Positions 1 through 5,100 of a stretch of DNA of 5,100 nucleotides are shown here, piece after piece. Under the pieces are notes generated by a model, which was not told where the DNA came from, did no database searches, and saw only the letters and a program-made list of their open reading frames with translations. The translations under genes and the position numbers were made by a program. The stretch lies in assembly GCA_017999075.1 (NCBI GenBank), contig JAGOBX010000299.1:1-5100 (forward strand). The letters run 5' to 3'. Position 1 is the first letter of the stretch. The number at the start of each line of letters is the position of its first letter. Source of the DNA: Candidatus Babelota bacterium. Lineage in GTDB: Bacteria > JAGOBX01.

Positions 1-17
1 ATTTCTATCTTTCTCAT
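1..17 (-). CDS. Possible 5' end of a further gene, cut by the window edge
   Basis: On the minus strand an ATG at 17-15 is preceded by AAGGA at 30-26 with an 8-base spacer, which is an almost ideal Shine-Dalgarno arrangement. Five codons are visible (M R K I E) before the window ends. The ATG lies 124 bases downstream of the stop of the lectin-like gene, after a likely terminator, and has the same orientation, so a separate transcription unit is plausible. I cannot say what the product is. The Lys/Arg-containing start and the AT-rich leader fit many gene types. The call rests only on the ribosome binding site and the start codon. Confidence 0.45.
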
Positions 18-52
18 AGAAACTGTCCTTTGTTAATCGTTTAGTGTCTGGT

Positions 53-86
53 CAAAAAAAATATTATTAATACAAAAAAAATATTA
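53..86. repeat. Tandem A-tract direct repeat, 20-bp period
   Basis: The 14-base sequence CAAAAAAAATATTA occurs at 53-66 and again, identically, at 73-86. The repeat period is exactly 20 bp, about two helical turns, so the two A8 tracts face the same side of the DNA and should give intrinsic curvature. It lies between the terminator of the lectin-like gene and the putative gene start at 17. It could act as an UP-element-like or curved upstream region for that gene, or it may simply be a local duplication in AT-rich DNA. Confidence 0.6.
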
Positions 87-113
87 AAAATTCAGTTATA
101 TAAAATAAGCCTT

Positions 114-140
114 AAAGCCTCCGAGATTGCTCGGCGTTTT
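114..140 (-). terminator. Probable terminator hairpin after the lectin-like gene
   Basis: CCGAG (121-125) and CTCGG (130-134) form a 5-bp G+C-rich stem with a 4-base loop, 7 bases beyond the minus-strand stop codon at 142-144. It is the most G+C-rich stem in the spacer. Read on the minus strand, the stem is followed by AGGCTTTAAGGCTTATTTT, a weak and interrupted U-tract. Read on the plus strand it is followed by CGTTTTC, a better T-run, so the element may act in both directions. The stem is short, so efficiency is uncertain. Confidence 0.5.
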
Positions 141-141
141 C

Positions 142-3033
142 TTACTTTTTCTTGAATTCGCCAAGTTCTTTATTGCTTGCATCGAGTAATATCAATCTTC
201 CATCGTCTGTTAATGCGATATAATCCGCTTTAGTATAATTACTTATGCGTGCGCTATCACCGCAAGCGCTATTTTTCTCATTATAAATACTACACCACCC
301 TTTATCATATTTAACCATAACTCCAAGTCCGTATTGTATCTTGGAATCACTCATAGCAATCAGCGTTGAAGTTTTAACATTATTCATATAAAGGTCAACG
401 GTCTTTCCATTCTCTGAAAAGGTTAATTTCGCTGTTTTATTTTGCGAAACAATTGACTGGCCCGGTAACATAACAAATTGTAACGCAACCGGAGCAGTAA
501 ATTCAAAATTTTTCTTTGTGGACCAGAAAATTCTGTCATTATCCGCGCTTTTTAATACTAAATCACCTTCGTCGGTCAGTAATACTTTGTAAATCGGTTT
601 ATCTGGTAATTCTGCGGGAACTTTGTCTGTTTTGACTTGCCCGTTAAAACTAACATAACCGGTCATAAGATTAGTCTCTTTCCCATTCTGCATAAAATTC
701 AGGTATCTTTGAATAGTTTTGTCATTACCATCAAATAAAATATTAACTTCTTTCCCTTTATTATCGCAGATAACAATTCTATTGCCCTGATTTTCAAGAT
801 AAAATGTTTTATTCGGAGAATAGAATCTTTTTCCCGGAAAAATGACCTCATTTTTCGATATTTCGCCGCCGTAAATATCAGATGCATTTTCAAGGCCTTT
901 TTTAACTGTCATATATAAATTAATTTCAACAATTCCCCTTTTTAAACCAAAATCATCTGACCTTTTCGGATTCCGAATAATAAGTATGCCGCTATCCAAA
1001 AGCTCGAGCGGCGCGCCGGCGCATTCTTTTTTTGACCATTCTGAACCAGACATCACCTTTAAATTATCTTGAGAATATAAAACAGCAGCTTTTCCATCCT
1101 CTTGCATTTTGAATATTCTCTCACAGTTCAAATATTCCGTGTAATCTTTAAACGGGTAATTCCCAAAAGAATAAATTATTTCGCCATTTTCATCAAACAC
1201 GCTCAGCTCACCTTTATCTGTCCCGAAAGCAAACCTCAGTAAAAATTTTCCATTCGGCGATTTTAATCCGCCGAATTTATCGAATGATTCGCCGGGATTC
1301 AATTTTGACGGAAGATTTAAAGCAAATGCTTCTTTAACGCTCAATATTTTTCCGCCTTTTTTCCATAATATTTTACTGCCGTCTTTTGATTTAAGCGCTA
1401 AAAAACCATCGTTAGTGATTTCAAGATATGCGCCCGGATTTCCGTAGGTATCCGTAACTTCTGAGTTATTTACAGTTTTCTTAGAAATTCCGGTTAATGA
1501 ATTAAAAATAAATTTATTCTGATAATTACTATATACTACGAATCCGCCGTCTTCCTTAATCATTGATATACAATCTTGACTATTATAAGTTTTAGGCGAT
1601 TCCCAAAGAATACTCGCATTATCCTTTTCATCCATTGTGGCGTCAAAAAGCTTCCATTGCGCGCCTGAAAATTTTGCTTTATATTTTCCGTTCGGAGATT
1701 TTAATTCGAATCCGCTTGTAACTTCCTTATTTTTTAACAGGATATTTTCTTTACCTGCGTTTGGATTATCAATTTCAAACGCAGACCAGAGAACCTTACT
1801 GCCGTCTTTATTGTATAGCAACAGATTACCGTCGTCTGTTAATTGAAAATAAGCGTCAGGGTTTCCGGTGGTATAGGTCTGAAATGTCGGAAGATTTTTA
1901 GTATTTGTTTTATTGTCGCCAATATCGCTGCCGATTATTTTAAAGTTTCCGGTTTTACTGTCTAAATCACATTTATCATATCCCTGCGCCTGTCCTGTTT
2001 TCCAAATTACTTCGCCTGGCAGTTTTAATTCCTGCACTCCGCCAGCTATCCATTTAACAGGACAATTCCAATAGCATACATCAGGAGATTTTTTGATTAT
2101 TTTCAAACCATCGGTATGCGGCGCAACAAATTTAAATGAAGCGCAATATTCTCCATTTTTTGATTCAATATACATTCTATTGAAAAGACCCGAGAGATCC
2201 TTTGCGCTGAAAATATCCAATTGTTCAGGTATACTTCCCGTATTATGATTCCATATTATTTTACCCGATTCGTTTCGTCCGAGCAAATAACCGTCATCTG
2301 TAACTTCTAAATAAGAATTTGGATAAAAGGTTATTGGCGCAGAGTATGCTATCAGTGATTTTTTTTTAAAATCCGGAGGAATTGGCATATTAGCGAGATA
2401 ATCACTATAATTATTTTTAGTAGCGTCGGCAAATAGTTTATATTTAAATCTGCCGTTTACCGCATCCCATTCAATAGCATTTGGTATTTTATCCGTAGGC
2501 GATGTTGGTCCATTCCATGCGTATTTCCATATTTCTGCTGCTTTATACTCATTCGGCATTAATACAATATCGCCGTTTTTTGCAAATGTTAACATATATT
2601 TCGTGTTTGGCGAGAAAAAACTCGAGCCACAGTCTTTTATATTTCCGTTTTCAATTTTAGTGGCCGGAATCGACGCTCTCTGCATCGCTATTGCTGACTC
2701 TGCGCCGCTGCCTACGCTTTTGACGCCACGCCTGCTCCTAACATTTCTGTTATTTGATGAGTCCCTTGAAGAACTTGAATTACGGTCAACTGATGAATCT
2801 CTGCCTCTGTCAATACTTTTTGAACTGCGGCTGCTTCTTGAACTTCTGTCATTTGCAGTATTTCTTAAATTTTTTGAATTATGGTCCGCTGACGAATCGC
2901 TGCGGTTATCTGCGCTTCTTAAACTTCTATCTCGCCGGCTTCTAACATCACTTCTATCCGCTGCATTAACTGCGTTCAGCAGCAAGCATAAACTCATTGC
3001 AATACACACTGTTAAAATCAATAATTTTTTCAT
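142..3033 (-). CDS. Exported protein: Ser/Arg-rich region plus six bulb-lectin-like (beta-prism II) repeats
   Basis: The product is 963 residues. The start is placed at the ATG at 3033 because GAGG at 3045-3042 sits 8 bases upstream and a signal peptide begins directly there. A longer reading from 3060 adds nine residues but would place the Shine-Dalgarno site inside the coding region. Residues 1-24 are a Sec signal peptide with probable cleavage after VNA. Residues 25-102 are Ser/Arg/Asp-rich (24 Ser, 19 Arg, 11 Asp) with no aromatic, Pro, Glu or Gln. From about residue 140 there are six modules. First units (S-P-N-G-K-Y type) begin at 141, 291, 446, 592, 739 and 863. Last units (L-T-D-D-G-x-L type, often ending in W) have their Gly at 248, 402, 543, 682, 823 and 945. 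A middle Gly-centred unit lies between. Three such units per module matches the threefold beta-prism II fold of bulb-type lectins. No membrane segment or anchor follows the signal peptide, so the protein should be secreted or periplasmic. The ligand is unknown; glycan binding is inferred from the fold. Alternatives are an adhesin or a lectin-like bacteriocin. Confidence 0.85.
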   Translation of the reverse strand: MKKLLILTVCIAMSLCLLLNAVNAADRSDVRSRRDRSLRSADNRSDSSADHNSKNLRNTANDRSSRSSRSSKSIDRGRDSSVDRNSSSSRDSSNNRNVRSRRGVKSVGSGAESAIAMQRASIPATKIENGNIKDCGSSFFSPNTKYMLTFAKNGDIVLMPNEYKAAEIWKYAWNGPTSPTDKIPNAIEWDAVNGRFKYKLFADATKNNYSDYLANMPIPPDFKKKSLIAYSAPITFYPNSYLEVTDDGYLLGRNESGKIIWNHNTGSIPEQLDIFSAKDLSGLFNRMYIESKNGEYCASFKFVAPHTDGLKIIKKSPDVCYWNCPVKWIAGGVQELKLPGEVIWKTGQAQGYDKCDLDSKTGNFKIIGSDIGDNKTNTKNLPTFQTYTTGNPDAYFQLTDDGNLLLYNKDGSKVLWSAFEIDNPNAGKENILLKNKEVTSGFELKSPNGKYKAKFSGAQWKLFDATMDEKDNASILWESPKTYNSQDCISMIKEDGGFVVYSNYQNKFIFNSLTGISKKTVNNSEVTDTYGNPGAYLEITNDGFLALKSKDGSKILWKKGGKILSVKEAFALNLPSKLNPGESFDKFGGLKSPNGKFLLRFAFGTDKGELSVFDENGEIIYSFGNYPFKDYTEYLNCERIFKMQEDGKAAVLYSQDNLKVMSGSEWSKKECAGAPLELLDSGILIIRNPKRSDDFGLKRGIVEINLYMTVKKGLENASDIYGGEISKNEVIFPGKRFYSPNKTFYLENQGNRIVICDNKGKEVNILFDGNDKTIQRYLNFMQNGKETNLMTGYVSFNGQVKTDKVPAELPDKPIYKVLLTDEGDLVLKSADNDRIFWSTKKNFEFTAPVALQFVMLPGQSIVSQNKTAKLTFSENGKTVDLYMNNVKTSTLIAMSDSKIQYGLGVMVKYDKGWCSIYNEKNSACGDSARISNYTKADYIALTDDGRLILLDASNKELGEFKKK
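2775..2918 (-). repeat. 99-bp offset internal duplication encoding the Ser/Arg/Asp-rich segment
   Basis: Bases 2775-2804 match 2874-2903 at 25 of 30 positions, an offset of exactly 99 bp or 33 codons. Further on the two copies drift apart. In the protein this aligns S-A-D-N-R-S-D-S-S-A-D-H-N-S (from residue 40) with S-I-D-R-G-R-D-S-S-V-D-R-N-S (from residue 73). The similarity at DNA level suggests a fairly recent in-frame duplication, not only compositional bias. Confidence 0.65.
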
Positions 3034-3041
3034 AAATAAAA

Positions 3042-3048
3042 CCTCGCT
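3042..3048 (-). promoter_or_regulatory. Ribosome binding site deciding the start of the lectin-like gene
   Basis: Minus-strand AGCGAGG ends 8 bases before the ATG at 3033. The same heptamer, AGCGAGG, precedes the response regulator gene at 4238-4232. This site is what favours the start at 3033 over the in-frame ATG at 3060. Confidence 0.8.
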
Positions 3049-3071
3049 AAAAAAAAACATTATTTAGGATA

Positions 3072-3100
3072 ATTATAACACAAAAACAGACGTTTGAAAA
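3072..3100 (-). promoter_or_regulatory. Sigma-70-type promoter of the lectin-like gene
   Basis: On the minus strand a perfect -10 box TATAAT lies at 3077-3072. A -35-like hexamer TTTTCA (4 of 6 to TTGACA) lies at 3100-3095, with a 17-bp spacer. Transcription would start near 3065, giving a leader of about 30 bases before the ATG at 3033 with the ribosome binding site inside it. The weak -35 box fits a promoter helped by an activator, and a palindrome lies just upstream. In AT-rich DNA a chance TATAAT is possible, but its position and spacing are right. Confidence 0.6.
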
Positions 3101-3110
3101 GATAAGTAAA

Positions 3111-3142
3111 TGAGTGGGTTTTGAGTAGTAAAAAACTACTCA
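3111..3142. promoter_or_regulatory. Palindrome with phased half-site: candidate operator
   Basis: TGAGTAGT at 3122-3129 and ACTACTCA at 3135-3142 form a perfect 8-bp inverted repeat around AAAAA. A third half-site, TGAGT, lies at 3111-3115, exactly 11 bp (one helical turn) from the left arm. The palindrome centre (about 3132) is near -67 from the predicted start site, a position typical of activators working at the alpha subunit of RNA polymerase. Neither side carries an adjacent T-run, which argues against a simple terminator. The response regulator encoded upstream is the natural candidate to bind it, but that is inference. Confidence 0.5.
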
Positions 3143-3275
3143 TCAATTATTAAAAATTATATAATTTTGTTTCGGGATATTTTTTGCCCTATTCAAGTCA
3201 TTTTCGAGTCGTATGTTATATTTGAATTTTAGTATTTATTTTGGTATCAGAATATTTTTCCTGTGATTATTTTTA

Positions 3276-3298
3276 AAACCATTGACAGTAAACGGCTT
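3276..3298 (-). terminator. Weak possible terminator after the response regulator gene
   Basis: In minus-strand RNA, AAGCCGUU (3298-3291) can pair with AAUGGUUU (3283-3276) around a 7-base loop. This gives 8 bp with two G-U pairs. It lies about 33 bases after the stop codon of the response regulator gene. The U residues fall partly within the stem and the following sequence is mostly A, so it is a poor intrinsic terminator and read-through into the next gene is possible. Confidence 0.25.
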
Positions 3299-3330
3299 AA
3301 CTTTATGAATTCCGCTGGTTTGAAGTTTCT

Positions 3331-4221
3331 TTATTTGATTTGCTGCGCAGAAAAATAATTATTTAGAAACACAAATAAATTGATTTTTTCGTCCTTGATC
3401 CCAAGTTTTTCTCTAATATTTTTTCTATGAAATCTGACAGATTCGAAAGAAATGTTTAGATTCGTAGAAATATCTTTTGACGACATTCCGGCGCGGACCA
3501 TATTTGCAATTTCCATTTCCCTCGAAGTAAATGATTTTGTAAGATAATTGAAAGTTTTGCCTTTTTCGCCGATAAGTTCCTTGATATTTATTTTTATCAG
3601 TTCAAGAATTTCCGATTCTTCTTTTGAAATTTTTAAAGCAAGTTTATTAATGAACGGCATTATTATTTTATGAATTGTTTCCTGAATGGATTCGTAAGTT
3701 TTGGTTCTGTCATGCTCTATCTTTCGAAGCACTTCTTCAAGCGTATAATTTATCATTGTCAATTCGTTTTCTTTTATTTCAAGCTCTTTTTTTTGAGATA
3801 AAATATCTTTATATTGATTTTCAATTATTTGATTTAGGTTTAAAGTAAAATCTCTGATTTTAAGCATATTATTAACGCGCGCAAGCAGTTCTTCAGATAT
3901 AAAAGGTTTTGTGACATAATCCTGACCGCCGCTTTCAAAACCAGAAACAATGCTATCTTTATCTGTGCTGCCTGTAACAAAAATTACCGGAATATCATTG
4001 AATTCTTTAAAGTTTCTGATTTCTTTACATATTTCAAAACCTGAACAATCAGGCAGTTTAACATCAAGCAGTATCAAATCTATTTTTTCTTTATGCAAAA
4101 TTTTAATAACATCTTTTCCCTTTGTTGATATGCTTAATAAAAATTTATTTTTTTTTAAAATACCAGCTAAAATTTTTATCGTGTCTTTATTATCTTCAAC
4201 TATCAATATTCTTTTATCCAT
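3331..4221 (-). CDS. Response regulator: receiver, coiled coil, LuxR-type DNA-binding domain
   Basis: The product is 296 residues. Residues 1-120 are a CheY-like receiver with the acidic pair E9-D10, phosphoacceptor D53 (in L-L-D-V-K-L-P-D), T83 (V-T-G) and K105 (T-K-P-F), so all key residues are present and phosphorylation should work. Residues 125-225 are strongly helical and Lys/Glu-rich, a probable dimerising coiled coil. Residues 226-290 are a LuxR/FixJ-type helix-turn-helix (T-S-R-E-M-E-I-A, then S-V-R-F-H-R-K-N-I-R-E-K-L-G). The linker from about 158, together with the ending K-L-G-I-K-x-x-K-I-N-L, resembles a family usually found behind PAS domains. Here it follows a receiver. It should bind DNA as a phosphorylation-controlled dimer. 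It starts 5 bases after the kinase gene stops, with GAGG at 4235-4232 inside that gene's last codons, so the two are coupled. A likely target is the promoter of the neighbouring lectin-like gene. Confidence 0.93.
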   Translation of the reverse strand: MDKRILIVEDNKDTIKILAGILKKNKFLLSISTKGKDVIKILHKEKIDLILLDVKLPDCSGFEICKEIRNFKEFNDIPVIFVTGSTDKDSIVSGFESGGQDYVTKPFISEELLARVNNMLKIRDFTLNLNQIIENQYKDILSQKKELEIKENELTMINYTLEEVLRKIEHDRTKTYESIQETIHKIIMPFINKLALKISKEESEILELIKINIKELIGEKGKTFNYLTKSFTSREMEIANMVRAGMSSKDISTNLNISFESVRFHRKNIREKLGIKDEKINLFVFLNNYFSAQQIK

Positions 4222-4226
4222 ATAAT

Positions 4227-5100
4227 TTACGCCTCGCTATTGCCGCTGAATATAGATAATAATTTTTGCAATTCTTCAATGTCGAATTCAGCGCAGCAAC
4301 TGATAACCGAATCTGCCCAGCCGGCTATGCCCGCGTTATTTTTTGCTTCGTCCATATTTTTAATTTTAACGGCAAACGCCTCGATTTTATCTATTGAATT
4401 TGTCTGAATCAGTTCATCATATTCATCTTTGAAATTTTTAAAAATAATTTTTTTTAGGAGTTCTTTGTCGGATTTGTTTAACAATGTTGGTTTTTCTAAA
4501 TCGTCAAATGACAAATAATTTTTTAATTCATTTATCAATTTATCCATATCTATCGGTTTCCGCAAAAAAGCTTTAATGCCTGATTCGAAATATTCATCTT
4601 CTTGATTTTTTAATAATGATGCGCTGACTAAAATAACAGGTATTTTTTTCAGGCTGTCATAAGAATAAATTTGCTTTAAAACCTCAAGACCGTTAATATC
4701 CGGCAGTTTTGCGTCAAGTAAAATCAATTCCGGTTTTATTGATTCGGCTTTTTCAGTTCCTTCTTTGCCGTTATTTGCAATAAAAATATCCAACTGTATT
4801 TTTTTTAAAAAATTGCCGATTATATATTGACAGTCAGTATTATCTTCTATAAGTAAAATTTTTTGATTTTTAAACTTAATCTTTTCAAAGTTTATATTTC
4901 CAACCGAATAGCATTCATTCAAACTTTGATGAACTTTTATTTTTTTTATTTCAACGGTGAATTTGCTGCCTTTGTTTAATGCGCTCGTCAATCTGATTTC
5001 ACCGTTTATTTTTTCTGCAATCTGTTTTACTATAGCTAAACCCAAACCAGCGCTTTTATCAATGTTATAATAATCTTCTTTCATTTTTAATCTTTCAAAC
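4227..5100 (-). CDS. Hybrid sensor histidine kinase, C-terminal part (ATPase end, receiver, HPt-like domain)
   Basis: The reading frame is open to the window edge, so the gene is partial at its 5' end. The ATG at 5084 is not the start: codons before it read F-E-R-L-K, the usual F-box of a histidine kinase ATPase domain. Numbering from that Met, residues 1-48 carry the G2 box (S-A-G-L-G-L-A-I-V-K at 11-20) and the closing strands of the HATPase_c domain. Residues 73-193 are a receiver with E80-D81, phosphoacceptor D124 (L-L-D-A-K-L-P-D), S154 and K176. Residues 205-280 are helical and match, from memory, the C-terminal domain of many hybrid kinases (I-D-K-I-E-A-F-A, then F-D-I-E-E-L-Q-K-L-L). 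This domain resembles HPt in layout but has no histidine at all. The sensor and dimerisation domains lie outside the window. With the downstream regulator it should form one signalling pathway; the input signal cannot be told from here. Confidence 0.92.
   Translation of the reverse strand, partial: FERLKMKEDYYNIDKSAGLGLAIVKQIAEKINGEIRLTSALNKGSKFTVEIKKIKVHQSLNECYSVGNINFEKIKFKNQKILLIEDNTDCQYIIGNFLKKIQLDIFIANNGKEGTEKAESIKPELILLDAKLPDINGLEVLKQIYSYDSLKKIPVILVSASLLKNQEDEYFESGIKAFLRKPIDMDKLINELKNYLSFDDLEKPTLLNKSDKELLKKIIFKNFKDEYDELIQTNSIDKIEAFAVKIKNMDEAKNNAGIAGWADSVISCCAEFDIEELQKLLSIFSGNSEA
4232..4238 (-). promoter_or_regulatory. Ribosome binding site inside the end of the kinase gene
   Basis: Minus-strand AGCGAGG at 4238-4232 overlaps the final Ser-Glu-Ala codons of the kinase gene and lies 10 bases before the ATG at 4221. 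Ribosomes finishing the kinase would stop at 4227 and can restart on the regulator, which suggests translational coupling and a fixed ratio of the two proteins. Confidence 0.7.

Noticed and set aside
1001-1024. CTCGAG next to GGCGCGCC, looking like an engineered cloning junction
   Set aside because: It is inside the continuous lectin-like reading frame and encodes an in-frame Ala-Gly-Ala-Pro-Leu-Glu stretch at a normal module position. Nothing else suggests a vector.
2722-2960. CRISPR-like array suggested by repeated Ser/Arg codon blocks
   Set aside because: The repeats are imperfect, in frame and explained by protein repeats. There are no constant repeats separated by unrelated spacers.
2603-3067. 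Plus-strand open frame of 154 codons opposite the start of the lectin-like gene
   Set aside because: It is antisense to the signal peptide and Ser/Arg-rich region. Its Leu-rich product is the mirror of that biased composition, and it lacks a convincing ribosome binding site.
3282-3309. Plus-strand promoter look-alike: TTGACA, 16 bp, TATGAA, pointing into the regulator gene
   Set aside because: The -35 is perfect but the -10 is only 4 of 6, and there is no plus-strand gene downstream. Antisense transcription is possible but has no further support.
3034-3330. Possible small gene or structured RNA in the intergenic region
   Set aside because: I found no open frame with a ribosome binding site and no extensive stem structure beyond the palindrome and the weak hairpin already listed.

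Overview
The window is AT-rich bacterial DNA, roughly one third G+C by eye. Every gene I can support lies on the minus strand, so transcription runs from right to left. In that order the window holds the 3' end of a hybrid sensor kinase gene (5100 to 4227), a response regulator gene (4221 to 3331), an intergenic region of about 300 bases, a gene for a large exported repeat protein (3033 to 142), a second AT-rich spacer, and what may be the first codons of another gene (17 to 1). The Sec signal peptide, clear Shine-Dalgarno sites and two-component genes indicate a bacterium. The LuxR-type output domain with its particular helical linker is one I know mainly from Deltaproteobacteria, spirochaetes and related uncultured Gram-negative lineages. 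I cannot name the phylum from the sequence.

Signalling pair. The two genes on the right are 5 bases apart, and the ribosome binding site of the second lies inside the last codons of the first, so they should be co-transcribed and translationally coupled. The first encodes a histidine kinase ATPase end, then a receiver domain, then a helical domain that looks like a phosphotransfer (HPt) domain but contains no histidine. The second encodes a receiver, a long coiled coil and a LuxR-type DNA-binding domain.

Exported protein. The 963-residue protein has a signal peptide, a Ser/Arg/Asp-rich low-complexity region of about 80 residues with an internal 33-residue duplication, and then six tandem modules of about 122 to 155 residues. 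Each module contains three Asp-Gly or Asn-Gly centred strand units resembling the beta-prism II fold of bulb-type (mannose-binding) lectins. The classic mannose-site motif is mostly degenerate, so the ligand is open.

Regulation. The exported protein gene has its own sigma-70-like promoter (TTTTCA, 17 bp, TATAAT). Just upstream is a perfect 8-bp-arm palindrome plus a direct half-repeat exactly 11 bp away. This looks like an operator for an activator, and the adjacent LuxR-type response regulator is the obvious candidate. The working model, which is inference, is a sensor kinase and regulator pair controlling a secreted lectin-like protein. The left edge carries a weak terminator, a 20-bp-period A-tract repeat and a well-placed ribosome binding site before an ATG at 17, so another gene probably starts there.
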